From contig JAHBTC010000009.1 of NCBI GenBank assembly GCA_019638835.1, positions 1-46,365 of the forward strand: DNA of 46,365 nt. Reading direction: 5' to 3'. The notes under the pieces were generated by a model. That model saw only the letters and a list, made by a program, of their open reading frames with translations, was not told where the DNA came from and made no database searches. The translations under genes were made by a program, and so were the position numbers. The stretch comes from Fimbriimonadaceae bacterium (GTDB taxonomy: Bacteria; Armatimonadota; Fimbriimonadia; Fimbriimonadales; Fimbriimonadaceae). This document shows, in pieces, positions 27,601-34,326 of this stretch (position 1 is its first letter; every line of letters begins with the position of its first letter).

Positions 27601-27892
27601 ACCGAACGCTGAGTGAGAGCGAAGCGCGGAACCCCAATCCCGAATCCGTCCAGCCACCGGGCGGTGCGTTCGGGCCCTCATAACGCACAAGCCAATTGCC
27701 GCTCCCGCCGGTCTCCCCGGTGCTCACAGATAGCCGAATCCCGAGCGCGGTGGTGGAAGTTGTGTTTACGTACTGGGTTTCCAACTCGGCGTCATGGAAG
27801 CGCGAATGGAGCCCATAACCGCTGTGGGAGGCAGACGAAGTGACGCCCCACTCGAGACAGTCCCAAGCGGCGAGAAGACCGTTGATCGGCAC
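24614..27892 (-). CDS. Large tail-tip / receptor-binding candidate protein
   Basis: 1092 residues from GTG 27892, which follows the SGNH gene stop by seven bases with AAGGG as ribosome site. Rich in Trp, Gly, Ser and Thr and almost wholly beta-type, with repeated aromatic-Gly strands. Several segments suggest carbohydrate-binding or jelly-roll modules (GSGNWLVRYEGPNAPPGGW near the start). Near the end, PLTVWWTDEGALLFKSTLDAGNTWTSSTT and the following stretch look like sialidase/BNR-type propeller repeats. It has no recognisable catalytic motif. As the last gene of the tail module after the hub and a hydrolase, it is most simply the adhesin or tip fibre. This is assignment by position and composition, not by family. 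Confidence 0.6.
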   Translation of the reverse strand: MPINGLLAAWDCLEWGVTSSASHSGYGLHSRFHDAELETQYVNTTSTTALGIRLSVSTGETGGSGNWLVRYEGPNAPPGGWTDSGLGFRASLSLSVRFRGVELYALGTGSGLRFSATDIELWVDGVLATTLGGASLTSSGCGPAYIPVAGIPAHVSGGNAISGESGPGSFDFDLTLNQVVSGGWRFRVGTEDDWQLLPVTLPPFDVPAGSGCSFGLASPAGIVVSEYTWGEHLHQTTRSVAFRNCPSPGATAPATVRGETARGDVWLFPDLPRRIGRLNECFAVLAERGGFPAATLWRARDCDDGVLVLGASGGGESHETVVAFPSTGARLNVLRNGPHDWEAPFGVSLWAPCRASRTITTGANPETLCGDDPAYIPGPGEATAVVFPSSVESISENPDLIGAWHHDNPLVRYWTTWGHPHWSTFAFFAHWPVDGEPMDRNEFWSRFRTQWLEHSSLPALERTKSRSSLFACALEQSAHTPFLDTFVGGRRWLGVHRFQVDVIAVDEEIATDPASEPRLSVEGGEVTGLDPLTMTADTGVEEITVWFDLLSLEEPPYLAPGLAVTWRWPVTSGVAATTRFVTSRDEGTVYEENEPPEVDRPFLRRADAVYVGGWAIDDGGGTVDDQGSDTELDGASSTWLSEPIRSALHGLFGGRQGAKVGLRLTLTSPGGTAELEWPVFRRSPELPRFVREQPMRGTHVWPLGPVWRAGHWDWYDDGWINPPAILGQPFVSTVIDHLAAKRCVWEGTAPTDGVADELTHWFTATEGNTLALAEPNSFTFPWMAANPLELRTAIVNTVAEVPPLAHFPVRSRSANGVPDGEWAQETWVGADEPRWWLANESLRLLAPGGEDWLTDSAPGVPGWRLRQHQHALDHTEPEFEVHDASGRIALVRPWRGVYAITRIEPDIGTALAADVGPDQRSAIAYLRGNELRVRVSDHLGNSLTDSGLGHGADAAAIRFHRSASSGPLTVWWTDEGALLFKSTLDAGNTWTSSTTIMETESHFPAAWISPDGLSWLYWVVGSPTGVIYGELRDTANNVLVGPVAIVGVGTVETEGVATAESFENDGRRRITLWVKQEDEIRAYRSYDGQNFA

Positions 27893-27899
27893 TGAGCCC

Positions 27900-28841
27900 T
27901 TACAGCACTCCGAAGCGATGGCGGGCGACGACCAGGGGCGCGGAGAGGGAGGTTCCGGCATTCAGGATGCGGGCGACGGGCACGGGCCACGGAACCCCAA
28001 CGGGCCACGACGCCGGAATGGTCGCCGTAGAGCCCCCGTAATGAACGACGGCGACGGTGTCGGCGGCGGCCGTTTTGGTCACCTCGGCTCCCCCCGGATA
28101 GTCCACATCGGCGGGGACGGAGGCCAACGTTTCGCCCTGCACGGGCGGCGTCAAGGCGAGAGAACGCGGGCCGCCGACCAAGGCGGTTGCGATCCCCCGT
28201 GCGAGGTGCGCGTAGCCAATCGCGTTGAAATGGGTGTTGTCCCCGCTCAGATACCACTGCGGGGCCCACCGCGCGGTCATGAAGTCGTGGGGGCTGGCGT
28301 GGGCCACCCTCCGTCCGAGCCGTTGCTGGGTGCGACAGGCGTCCTTGTGGCCGTTGATCATTGCTTCGACGATCGTGTCCATGCCGATGACACCGCTACT
28401 ATTGATCGGTGTCCGGCTCAGACTGAGCACCCGCAGGTTGTCGGCGGCAAACATCTCCGCGAACAGCGCATCGTAGAGCGCCTTGGCGGCAGCGCGGTCG
28501 GGGGAGCCCGTGGTGTTGTTGCCCGAAAGGCAGATCAGAACGTCGGGCTGATAGGTTTCGATGCGGTTGCGCACAATCCCCGTGAGTTGGTCCACACGGT
28601 AACCCCCGTTGCCTTCGTGCCGCCAATCGCGGCCGAAGTTGCCCAGGTCTTCCTGTTGCGTGGTTAGCCCACCCACAAACTCCCACTGGGCGTAACCCCA
28701 GGTGTTCATGATCTTCTTAAACGGGCTGCGCCAGCCGCTGAGTGAGCCGGTGCCGGAGGTGAGCGAGTCGCCGAAGGCCATCACGCGGACCATGCGGCCG
28801 TCGGCGAAGAGGGACGAGAAATCGGTTTGGTATTCGTTCAT
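27900..28841 (-). CDS. SGNH/GDSL-type hydrolase of the tail module
   Basis: 313 residues. Block I MAFGDSLTSG has the nucleophile Ser26; block III is GNNTTG (107-109, oxyanion Asn); block V is DNTHFNAIGY with Asp201 and His204. The fold fits esterases that remove acyl groups from polysaccharides. The last ~80 residues (after ALTPP) form a small beta domain that may join the tail. In phage tails such enzymes deacetylate or trim the surface glycan of the target cell (family knowledge); here that role is inferred from its place between tail genes. There is no signal peptide. Confidence 0.82.
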   Translation of the reverse strand: MNEYQTDFSSLFADGRMVRVMAFGDSLTSGTGSLSGWRSPFKKIMNTWGYAQWEFVGGLTTQQEDLGNFGRDWRHEGNGGYRVDQLTGIVRNRIETYQPDVLICLSGNNTTGSPDRAAAKALYDALFAEMFAADNLRVLSLSRTPINSSGVIGMDTIVEAMINGHKDACRTQQRLGRRVAHASPHDFMTARWAPQWYLSGDNTHFNAIGYAHLARGIATALVGGPRSLALTPPVQGETLASVPADVDYPGGAEVTKTAAADTVAVVHYGGSTATIPASWPVGVPWPVPVARILNAGTSLSAPLVVARHRFGVL

Positions 28842-28853
28842 GCAGGAATGGGA

Positions 28854-28991
28854 TTAGGAGAGGGGGTTGGTTTGTTTGCGGCGAGCGCGGGCAAGTTGGT
28901 CGCCACCGCGCCGGACTACGCGGCGGGATTGGATGCGCCACCGGTGGCGCAGAGCGATGTCGGAAAGGGTGACGCGGGGTCGGTAGGTCAT
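28854..28991 (-). CDS. Small basic phage protein, 45 aa
   Basis: ATG 28991 overlaps the stop of the hub gene by 4 bp (ATGA), the junction style used throughout this block. Product MTYRPRVTLSDIALRHRWR... is strongly Arg-rich (12 Arg in 45) and ends QTNPLS. It is too short for most gene callers. Function unknown; its charge suggests nucleic-acid binding or a role in tail assembly. Confidence 0.5.
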   Translation of the reverse strand: MTYRPRVTLSDIALRHRWRIQSRRVVRRGGDQLARARRKQTNPLS

Positions 28992-31087
28992 GAAGGCTCC
29001 ATCTCATCCCCGATCTGCTCGGCAACGTAGACGGCCTCCCGCCACTGCAGGGTCTCCTCCTCGCGCACGAATCGGCACCCAAAGGATCGGATGCGGTACA
29101 CGCCCTTCCCTTCGATCTGCACCGCGTCGCCCCGCCACAACAGCCGCCCATCCCCCGCAAGGAGCGCGTCCGTGTGGAACTCGGCCAGGCGGCGGGCGCG
29201 GCTTTTCTGCGCGAACAGCCCTGCGCACACCGCATCGGCGGTCGCTTGGTTCGTGATGGCGGGGTCCACAAGGCCGAACCGGCGCGTCGCGCCCAGCCAG
29301 TTTTCGGGCCGCTCCGCCGGAAGGGTCGCCGGGTTCGCCGAGTCGGCATCACGGAGTACGGCTTCCACGGGGCGCCGGATAGCGGCATCCCAACCGGTGA
29401 CGCGGACCTCGTTCGCCTCGGGTTCCAGCCACTCCTCGCGCCATTGACGGACCACACCATCTTCCGGGGCGGTTCGCGTCCGTTTGAGGGTGATCGCGGG
29501 CTCGGTAGGCAGGTCTTCGGGCTTCGTCGCGAAGAACTCAACGCCCTCTGCTCCGGGCCGGAACCCGTAGATCCAGTCCGGAGCGAAGGTGTCCATCAGC
29601 CTTTCCAGCCACTCGGCCGCCGAGTCGCCGACCTCCGCTGCCACCGCCCACGCTTCTGTGGCGGGCAGGGCAAAGTCCGACTCGCTGATGGTTTGGGCTT
29701 CGACACCCGATAGGGCCGCGATCTCCCCGATCACGTCGCTCAAGAGCCGCCCATCCCAAGGTGTGAGGTCACGGAAGCGCGTCTCAGCGAGCACCCGGAA
29801 CGGGTCGAACACCTCCCATTGGCCGAACCGCGCCTTCTCGGAGGCGGCATCTATGCCCGAGACCCCACCGACCACGCCTTCGAACACCGTAAGTTCGCCA
29901 AGAGTGGCCCGGAACGGACGGTTTGCGCTCGTCCAACTTCGCTCGTCGAAGTTGCCTTCGGGATCGTGGAGCGTAAAGTCGAACGCCACTCCCGCCGGGT
30001 CTTCCGGGACGCTCAGCACCGCTTCCGTCACCAAATCGGTCAGCGAATACTCATCGTCGGCGGTGTTTTCGAACTGCGGCGCGTACGTCACCTGCACACC
30101 GACAAGGAACGGGGTGTAGCCAGGGTCGGTGGTGGAGAAATCGGTCCGGACGCGGGTCTCGCTCAGTACTCCGTCGGGGACGAAAGGAGCCTCGCTCCAA
30201 TCCACCAGGCTGGTGGTGACCTCCTGCTCGCCAGTGCCAAATCCTGGCCAAGCGATAAGGTGGGTGGCTTCGGATTCCTCGTCGGTTTCGGGCGGTTCGG
30301 CCCAACTAGTGCGGACGGTGTGCGCGTACCCTTCACTTGGGAACCGGAGAGGCGCGATCTGCACCTGCGCGGCCCCCGATGGCACGTCGAACCAGAACTT
30401 TCCGGCAGGAATGATCGTGGGGTCGCTCTCGTCTAGCCCATCGAATACGTGACGGAAACCGTTGCCAAACTGAGACCAAACGAGCAGTTCCCGGCCGCGC
30501 ATCGGGAGCAGGATGAGTTGGTACACCTGGCCCGAACGGATGTCTCCGCTCCGGTTCCCGCTAATCCTCCCGTACCCCTGGGTGCTGCCATCTCGGAGAA
30601 TTTCAGCGGTGCCATCGCTCCAAAAGACGAGTGCGACTCCGTCTCCCGGGTCGGCGGTGTCGTTCCAGCCGCAACGGAGCAAGATACGCTGTTCGCCCGC
30701 GCCATAGCCGAACCACGCCACCCAAAAACCTCGGTTTCGGGTGTACGTGTCGGTGGTGATCCCCCCGGCAGGCAGGCCCGTCGGCGGCCCCGATGCCCGG
30801 GCGAGCCATGGACCCTTTCCGCTTTGGTCGCGCCTCTCCTCCCACTCGGTTCCCAGGTCGAAGTCGGCCAGGCCCAACTTAGCGTATTCGCCGGTGTCCT
30901 GTCGGTACCAGTCGTCGAAGAGGGGGCGCGGGCGGAGCATCAGCGTGTATGTGATCGGGTCAATCCACGTGTTGTGGAAGGTCGCGCCATCGAGTTCGCC
31001 CGCAAGTTCCATCCCGGCCGCCGCCAGAGTGAGGCGGTCGCGCCGGAGTCGCCGTTGGGCGTGATCGATCACGAGGCTCAACGCCAT
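28988..31087 (-). CDS. Tail hub / baseplate-like protein
   Basis: 699 residues. The first ~350 residues are beta-rich with a concanavalin-like look (GFWVAWFGYGAGEQRILLRCGWND...). The later part has features of gp27 / late-control-D type hubs: RATLGELTVFEGVVGGVSGID, LTPWDGRLLSDVIGEIAALSGVE, EWLERLMDTFAPDWIYGFRPGAEGVEF, then GDAVQIEGKGVYRIRS near the C-terminus. No separate distal-tail gene is present, so the N-terminal part may play that role. Its ATG overlaps the preceding frame by 10 bp and its stop overlaps the next small gene by 4 bp. Annotation is by position and weak family likeness. Confidence 0.65.
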   Translation of the reverse strand: MALSLVIDHAQRRLRRDRLTLAAAGMELAGELDGATFHNTWIDPITYTLMLRPRPLFDDWYRQDTGEYAKLGLADFDLGTEWEERRDQSGKGPWLARASGPPTGLPAGGITTDTYTRNRGFWVAWFGYGAGEQRILLRCGWNDTADPGDGVALVFWSDGTAEILRDGSTQGYGRISGNRSGDIRSGQVYQLILLPMRGRELLVWSQFGNGFRHVFDGLDESDPTIIPAGKFWFDVPSGAAQVQIAPLRFPSEGYAHTVRTSWAEPPETDEESEATHLIAWPGFGTGEQEVTTSLVDWSEAPFVPDGVLSETRVRTDFSTTDPGYTPFLVGVQVTYAPQFENTADDEYSLTDLVTEAVLSVPEDPAGVAFDFTLHDPEGNFDERSWTSANRPFRATLGELTVFEGVVGGVSGIDAASEKARFGQWEVFDPFRVLAETRFRDLTPWDGRLLSDVIGEIAALSGVEAQTISESDFALPATEAWAVAAEVGDSAAEWLERLMDTFAPDWIYGFRPGAEGVEFFATKPEDLPTEPAITLKRTRTAPEDGVVRQWREEWLEPEANEVRVTGWDAAIRRPVEAVLRDADSANPATLPAERPENWLGATRRFGLVDPAITNQATADAVCAGLFAQKSRARRLAEFHTDALLAGDGRLLWRGDAVQIEGKGVYRIRSFGCRFVREEETLQWREAVYVAEQIGDEMEPS

Positions 31088-31506
31088 CCGGATCGCTCCT
31101 GATTGGCATAGTCGGCCGCACGGCGAGCGGATTCTTGCTGCACGATTTCGCGGAGGAGTCGGGCGATGCGGTCGAATGGATCACCACTCATCGTCAAAGG
31201 CACATGCGGCCGAGGGAGGCTCATCGGCTCTGCGATTGGTTGGCGGACGGTTCGCTGACTGTAATCGCGTGGTTGGGGACGACTTACGAGCGGCAATTCA
31301 GGCACCCGTAACGCCACCAAACGCGGTCGGGGTGGGGTCTGGGGCGACGGCGAAGCGGAGGTTGGGGCCGGCAATTGTGCGGGGTAGGTTTGGGGAGGTT
31401 TTTCGTTTTGTGGTGCTCGATTTGGTATGGGAACAGGTGTCTGTACTGGTACCCATTCCTCGACATCTTTGTCTCGTGTCAGGATGAACGTGCCTCCCGT
31501 GGGCAC
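31078..31506 (-). CDS. Short Pro-rich protein at the tape-measure position
   Basis: About 142 residues from GTG 31506 (an ATG at 31629 in the same frame would give 183 but overlaps the frameshift extension of the chaperone). The first ~95 residues are Pro-rich (PVPIPNRAPQNEKPP..., SASPSPQTPPRPR). The last ~35 form an amphipathic helix (DPFDRIARLLREIVQQESARRAADYANQ). In siphophages this slot, after the tail chaperone and before the hub, holds the tape measure, normally 600-1500 residues. Either this is a drastically reduced tape measure or the particle has almost no tail tube. There is no Shine-Dalgarno, so start is uncertain. The stop overlaps the hub start by 10 bp. Confidence 0.5.
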   Translation of the reverse strand: MPTGGTFILTRDKDVEEWVPVQTPVPIPNRAPQNEKPPQTYPAQLPAPTSASPSPQTPPRPRLVALRVPELPLVSRPQPRDYSQRTVRQPIAEPMSLPRPHVPLTMSGDPFDRIARLLREIVQQESARRAADYANQERSGWR

Positions 31507-31570
31507 TCCACTGCGCCGGGGGGAGAGGAGCGGCGGCCGGGTTGCTCGCCTGACCAAGCCCGGAGTGGGG

Positions 31571-32094
31571 TTAGTCGTCCAAATCGGGGGCAAGTTCCTC
31601 CTCCCACTGCCGCAAAGCGGCAAAGTCATGGCTCATCCAGTCGGCGTACGGGACGCCCTCAAGCTCGGCAGGGTGACTACCCCACCCGTCGCGCGCCCCG
31701 CGCAACTGCCGCCGCAGTCGTGGCGAGGCGCTCACTCTTTTTTTGCCTGCTCCGCCAGTTCTTCTTCGGCCCGTTGCGCCGCATTGAGGCTGGCCGCGTT
31801 CAGGGCTTCCACCAGATAACCGAAGGCGTTTCCCGCCTCATTTGCGAACCGCACCGATTCTAGATGGTTGAGGCGCGGTTCAAGGCTGAGTTCGGCGACC
31901 ACATACGCCGCGCGGAGGGTCGTCGCGTCATCCCCGCTGCCGCAAAACTGAGCGAATTGGTGCGCGCCTTCGCGGAGTTGCTCAAGCACTGCCCATCGCT
32001 GTTCGTTGCGGAACCGCCAGGTCTCACCATCAGGCATGATGATCGAGAGTTCGGGTTCGGGGGCGGCGTATCGCGCGATCAACTGGTCAATCAC
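31571..32094 (-). CDS. Tail assembly chaperone, long (G-T) form by -1 frameshift
   Basis: At 31744-31738 the minus strand reads GCA AAA AAA GAG TGA. A -1 slip on A AAA AAA bypasses the TGA and continues for 55 further residues to TAA at 31571. The extension is coding-like: it starts RVSASPRLRRQL and includes GVPYADWMSHDFAALRQWEEEL before ending DLDD. A -1 slip here to make a longer chaperone is conserved in many long-tailed phages (established knowledge). The combined product would be about 174 residues. Only experiment can confirm the shift. Confidence 0.6.
31732..32094 (-). CDS. Tail assembly chaperone, short (G-type) form
   Basis: 120 residues from GTG 32094, which overlaps the tail-tube stop by 4 bp (GTGA); the longer frame from 32136 lies inside the tube gene. 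Mostly helical and acidic: MPDGETWRFRNEQRWAVLEQLREGA..., ending NAAQRAEEELAEQAKKE. Its place between tail tube and the tape-measure slot is that of lambda gpG and its relatives. The last codons contain a seven-A slippery run, which lets some ribosomes shift and make the longer form described separately. Confidence 0.7.
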   Translation of the reverse strand: MIDQLIARYAAPEPELSIIMPDGETWRFRNEQRWAVLEQLREGAHQFAQFCGSGDDATTLRAAYVVAELSLEPRLNHLESVRFANEAGNAFGYLVEALNAASLNAAQRAEEELAEQAKKE

Positions 32095-32894
32095 GCAGCG
32101 GTCTCCGTCACCGTCACCGCGCCCCGGCTTGTCCACGCGAAGTCGGTGGTGACGAGATCTCCGTCGGCTACGGAGAATTGCATCCCCGCAAACATAAAGT
32201 CGCCCGCATACTCTGCCCCGCCATCGGCCCGGCTCATGAGCGTGATTGCCACCGGATCATCGGCGGCGTTCAGCGACTTTTCTAGCAGGCTGGTGGTGCC
32301 ACTCGGGCTCGCGGGGTAATCGCCACTCTCCGGCCCTTGCCCGAGCAAGTCCACCCGGATCATTTGGGGTTCGCCGGGGTTGTGCCGGTGTTCCCACCGC
32401 GTAGCAACCATAGGCAGGGCGACCGTCACTCCGTTGATCGTCAGGCTCAGAGTGACCGCGCTGAGGTTTGGGGCGGCATGGGCGAGGTTCAACCCCAGTA
32501 CCCCATCGGTCGGGATGAGAAGGTCGAACCGGGCGCGGAAGCCGCGTTCGACCAGCACGGGCCATCGCCACAGGTCGCCGACTGCGCTGCCTTCGGCGTG
32601 GCGGAAATCGGCCCGGAACCAACCCCGTCGGATGTGCGCACGCCAGTCTTCACCACCGGCGGTCGCAGCAGAAACGTTTAGGTGGGTCACCCGCAGGGGT
32701 GCCGTGAGCATGCTCGTCTGGGTGGTTTCGATGATGGCGTGGCGTTTCGTTGGCTGGGCGCGACGGGCCGAGGTGGTGATGGGCCGCGCGTCGACCGTTT
32801 CGGTTTCGACCCGGTAGCGCACGGCCTTCACCGTGCCCAAAAGGTTCTCCCCGCCCGCGCTGAAGGCGGCGAGGTCAAATGTGGTGGCTCTCAT
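32091..32894 (-). CDS. Major tail tube protein candidate
   Basis: 267 residues, beta-rich and without signal peptide. It has a duplicated look: segments about 60-115 and 150-200 share polar strand patterns (...LRVTHLNVSAATAGGEDWRAHIRRGWFRADF..., and ...FAGMQFSVADGDLVTTDFAWTSRGAVTVTETAA at the end, typical of tail-tube C-termini). Position directly before the chaperone and after the tail terminator supports the call. Length is within the range of tube proteins carrying an extra domain. No Shine-Dalgarno sequence is visible. It is divergent from the small plus-strand membrane genes, 32 bp away. Confidence 0.6.
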   Translation of the reverse strand: MRATTFDLAAFSAGGENLLGTVKAVRYRVETETVDARPITTSARRAQPTKRHAIIETTQTSMLTAPLRVTHLNVSAATAGGEDWRAHIRRGWFRADFRHAEGSAVGDLWRWPVLVERGFRARFDLLIPTDGVLGLNLAHAAPNLSAVTLSLTINGVTVALPMVATRWEHRHNPGEPQMIRVDLLGQGPESGDYPASPSGTTSLLEKSLNAADDPVAITLMSRADGGAEYAGDFMFAGMQFSVADGDLVTTDFAWTSRGAVTVTETAA

Positions 32895-32926
32895 GTATTC
32901 AAGTTCGGTGCGGGTAAGTTAGGGTG

Positions 32927-33040
32927 GTGAGCGGAAATGCCCCGTTGATCTCGGGATCGGTTTGGATGGTCGTGGCCGGCGGCGCGGCGATCCTCGTCGG
33001 TCTCGTGTGGATGTTTTGGACGCAGATGCGTCGCCGATGA
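32927..33040 (+). CDS. Micro-membrane protein, 37 aa, plus strand within the phage-like block
   Basis: GTG 32927 (or GTG 32924, or ATG 32966) opens a frame whose middle is one transmembrane helix (WMVVAGGAAILVGLVWMFW) followed by TQMRRR and stop. Its TGA overlaps the next gene's ATG by 4 bp (ATGA at 33037-33040), good evidence that both are translated. Its C-terminus (MFWTQMRRR) is like that of its neighbour (MFYAIVRRR). Too short for most gene callers. Function unknown; small holin, antiholin or stress peptide are options. Confidence 0.5.
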   Translation: MSGNAPLISGSVWMVVAGGAAILVGLVWMFWTQMRRR

Positions 33041-33252
33041 GGAAGGGACGCGCGGTTGGGCCGATGTCAGACGTTATAGAAACTGTGGAAGCGGTTCACG
33101 AGAACCAATTGATGCGCGAAGCCGCCAAGTTCGGAACGATGCGCAAGCGGATGGTCTGCGCGGAAGGCGTGTATTGGACTATGGTGGCAAGCGGGGCAGC
33201 GTTTGTTTTTGGCGCGGCGTGGATGTTCTACGCAATCGTGCGTCGCCGCTGA
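33037..33252 (+). CDS. Small membrane protein, 71 aa, plus strand within the phage-like block
   Basis: From ATG 33037 (overlapping the previous stop) or ATG 33064. An N-terminal amphipathic, charged helix (SDVIETVEAVHENQLMREAAKFGTMRKRM) leads into one C-terminal membrane helix (YWTMVASGAAFVFGAAWMFYAI) closed by VRRR. The triple Arg suggests a cytosolic C-terminus. No signal peptide. It is transcribed against all surrounding phage genes. A TTCTCC/GGAGAA hairpin lies 24-38 bp after the stop. Function unknown. Confidence 0.55.
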   Translation: MRKGRAVGPMSDVIETVEAVHENQLMREAAKFGTMRKRMVCAEGVYWTMVASGAAFVFGAAWMFYAIVRRR

Positions 33253-33616
33253 GATTTCGTTTTTCCCGGTTTCTCCTTCGGAGAAGCGGAAAGTTTGATA
33301 TGACTTCCGCGCAGGGGGGTGAGATCACGAGAATCAAGCTTTGCTTGTGCCCCGCCGTTGGCGTCGGTACCCCTCGTCTTTTCTCCCCCGCTGTCCGCTT
33401 CGCTCGGCGGGGAGAGTGAGGGCTCAGAGAGTTCGGCGGGAACTCTTAGTCGGGTTCGCGGGACAGCATGGATCCGTTCCATCCCAAAGGTTGTAATAAC
33501 GCTCATGGCTGCTTCCGGGCAGGGGTGCGTCACCTTGTTTCGGAGCCTCAACATCAAGATGTCATTGCATCGGTAAATCGGATTTGAGAAGAAAAATTGC
33601 TATCATGCACCCCCTC
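33253..33616. other. Non-coding spacer with hairpins inside the phage-like block
   Basis: About 360 bp without a convincing gene. It holds a TTCTCC-TTC-GGAGAA hairpin at 33276-33290 that may end the plus-strand micro-membrane transcript, the second palindromic repeat (33383-33416), and an AT-rich stretch near 33580-33606 just before the end of the tail-terminator gene. A minus-strand open frame crosses it (33228-33557) but its translation is built from the repeat and has no ribosome site, so I reject it. Confidence 0.5.
33383..33416 (-). repeat. Dispersed palindromic repeat, copy 2
   Basis: Reverse complement of this stretch aligns with 18641-18675 almost base for base around a GCCGAGCGAAGC core, with the same C-rich and G-rich arms. 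One copy is in a host spacer and one inside the phage-like block, which suggests the block has long shared the host's repeat family. Confidence 0.6.
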
Positions 33617-34033
33617 TCACTCCCGACTCACCGCCACCCGGCACCGAAATCCCACCGCCACCCCAACGCGTCCGTCCCGCTCCTCACCCGGAGACGGAGA
33701 AACGGAAACCGAAAACACTTCCGGTAGGTAGCCACCAGAAACCGCAAGCAAGGGCAACCGCAACCCATCTACTTTATCCAACCGGAACGCATCCAAATCG
33801 GTTGCGGGCACCGGCCACTCGCCGGACACCGTGAACTCGGCAACCACCTCGTCCGCCAGCGGCGACAGGAAGGCCAGGCGGCAAACCGAAAGGACGACAC
33901 GCGCTTCTGGGGGGCCGTCGAACCCTCCGGGCGACTCGGGGGCGGCAACCCCGGCGACGATGCGGCACTCAGGCCACGCCGTCGCCACGGCCGCAACCAC
34001 TTCATCACGTACGGCAAGTAACAGATCCTTCAT
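33617..34033 (-). CDS. Tail terminator / tail completion candidate
   Basis: 138 residues from ATG 34033, which overlaps the previous stop by 4 bp (ATGA); the frame's upstream extension lies in the stopper gene. N-terminal helix MKDLLLAVRDEVVAAVATAWP, then mixed strands (ARVVLSVCRLAFLSPLADEVVAEFTVSGEWP, VGVAVGFRCRVAVSRE). The start resembles phage tail-terminator proteins that cap the tail tube and join it to the head. Position after the stopper supports it. Followed by 360 bp of non-coding sequence instead of the tail tube. Confidence 0.6.
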   Translation of the reverse strand: MKDLLLAVRDEVVAAVATAWPECRIVAGVAAPESPGGFDGPPEARVVLSVCRLAFLSPLADEVVAEFTVSGEWPVPATDLDAFRLDKVDGLRLPLLAVSGGYLPEVFSVSVSPSPGEERDGRVGVAVGFRCRVAVSRE

Positions 34034-34326
34034 CCGTCGGCACGCTCCAGGGGCCATTCCGCGTGGTCGAGGGGAGGCAGTGCGTTGAAGATGAGTGGCT
34101 CCCCGCTCACGACCCACGTCACACCGTCTATGAGGAGGCGGTCTCCGCGACGGATGTCGCCCCCGACTGCGCCTCGCCATTGCCCTGCGAGGATTCCATC
34201 CCGCGACTCCAGAGGCGTGAACTGCCCCAATGCGGAACCGACCGCCTCCCAAGAGACGCCGACTTCAACCCCCGAGACCACCAACGGAACCCGCCGAATC
34301 ACGGTTGCCGTATGCGGATTCAACAT
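34030..34326 (-). CDS. Head-tail stopper (head closure) protein
   Basis: 98 residues from ATG 34326 (TGATG overlap with the connector stop; a TTG one codon earlier also exists). Small beta-barrel pattern: TATVIRRVPLVVSGVEVGVSWEAV, then GDIRRGDRLLIDGVTWVVSGEPLIF. This GDRL...G..W.V arrangement is typical of head-closure proteins of HK97/SPP1 type. It plugs the portal after DNA packaging and provides the tail docking face. Position between connector and tail terminator agrees. Confidence 0.7.
   Translation of the reverse strand: MLNPHTATVIRRVPLVVSGVEVGVSWEAVGSALGQFTPLESRDGILAGQWRGAVGGDIRRGDRLLIDGVTWVVSGEPLIFNALPPLDHAEWPLERADG

Noticed and set aside
31284-31466. Alternative 60-codon minus frame inside the proline-rich gene
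   Set aside because: His/Arg/Pro mixture without pattern; the other frame has the amphipathic C-terminal helix and the coupled end with the hub.
33228-33557. Minus-strand 109-codon frame between tail terminator and tail tube
   Set aside because: Translation consists largely of the palindromic repeat, has no ribosome site, and would break the plus-strand micro-gene pattern. Kept as non-coding spacer.
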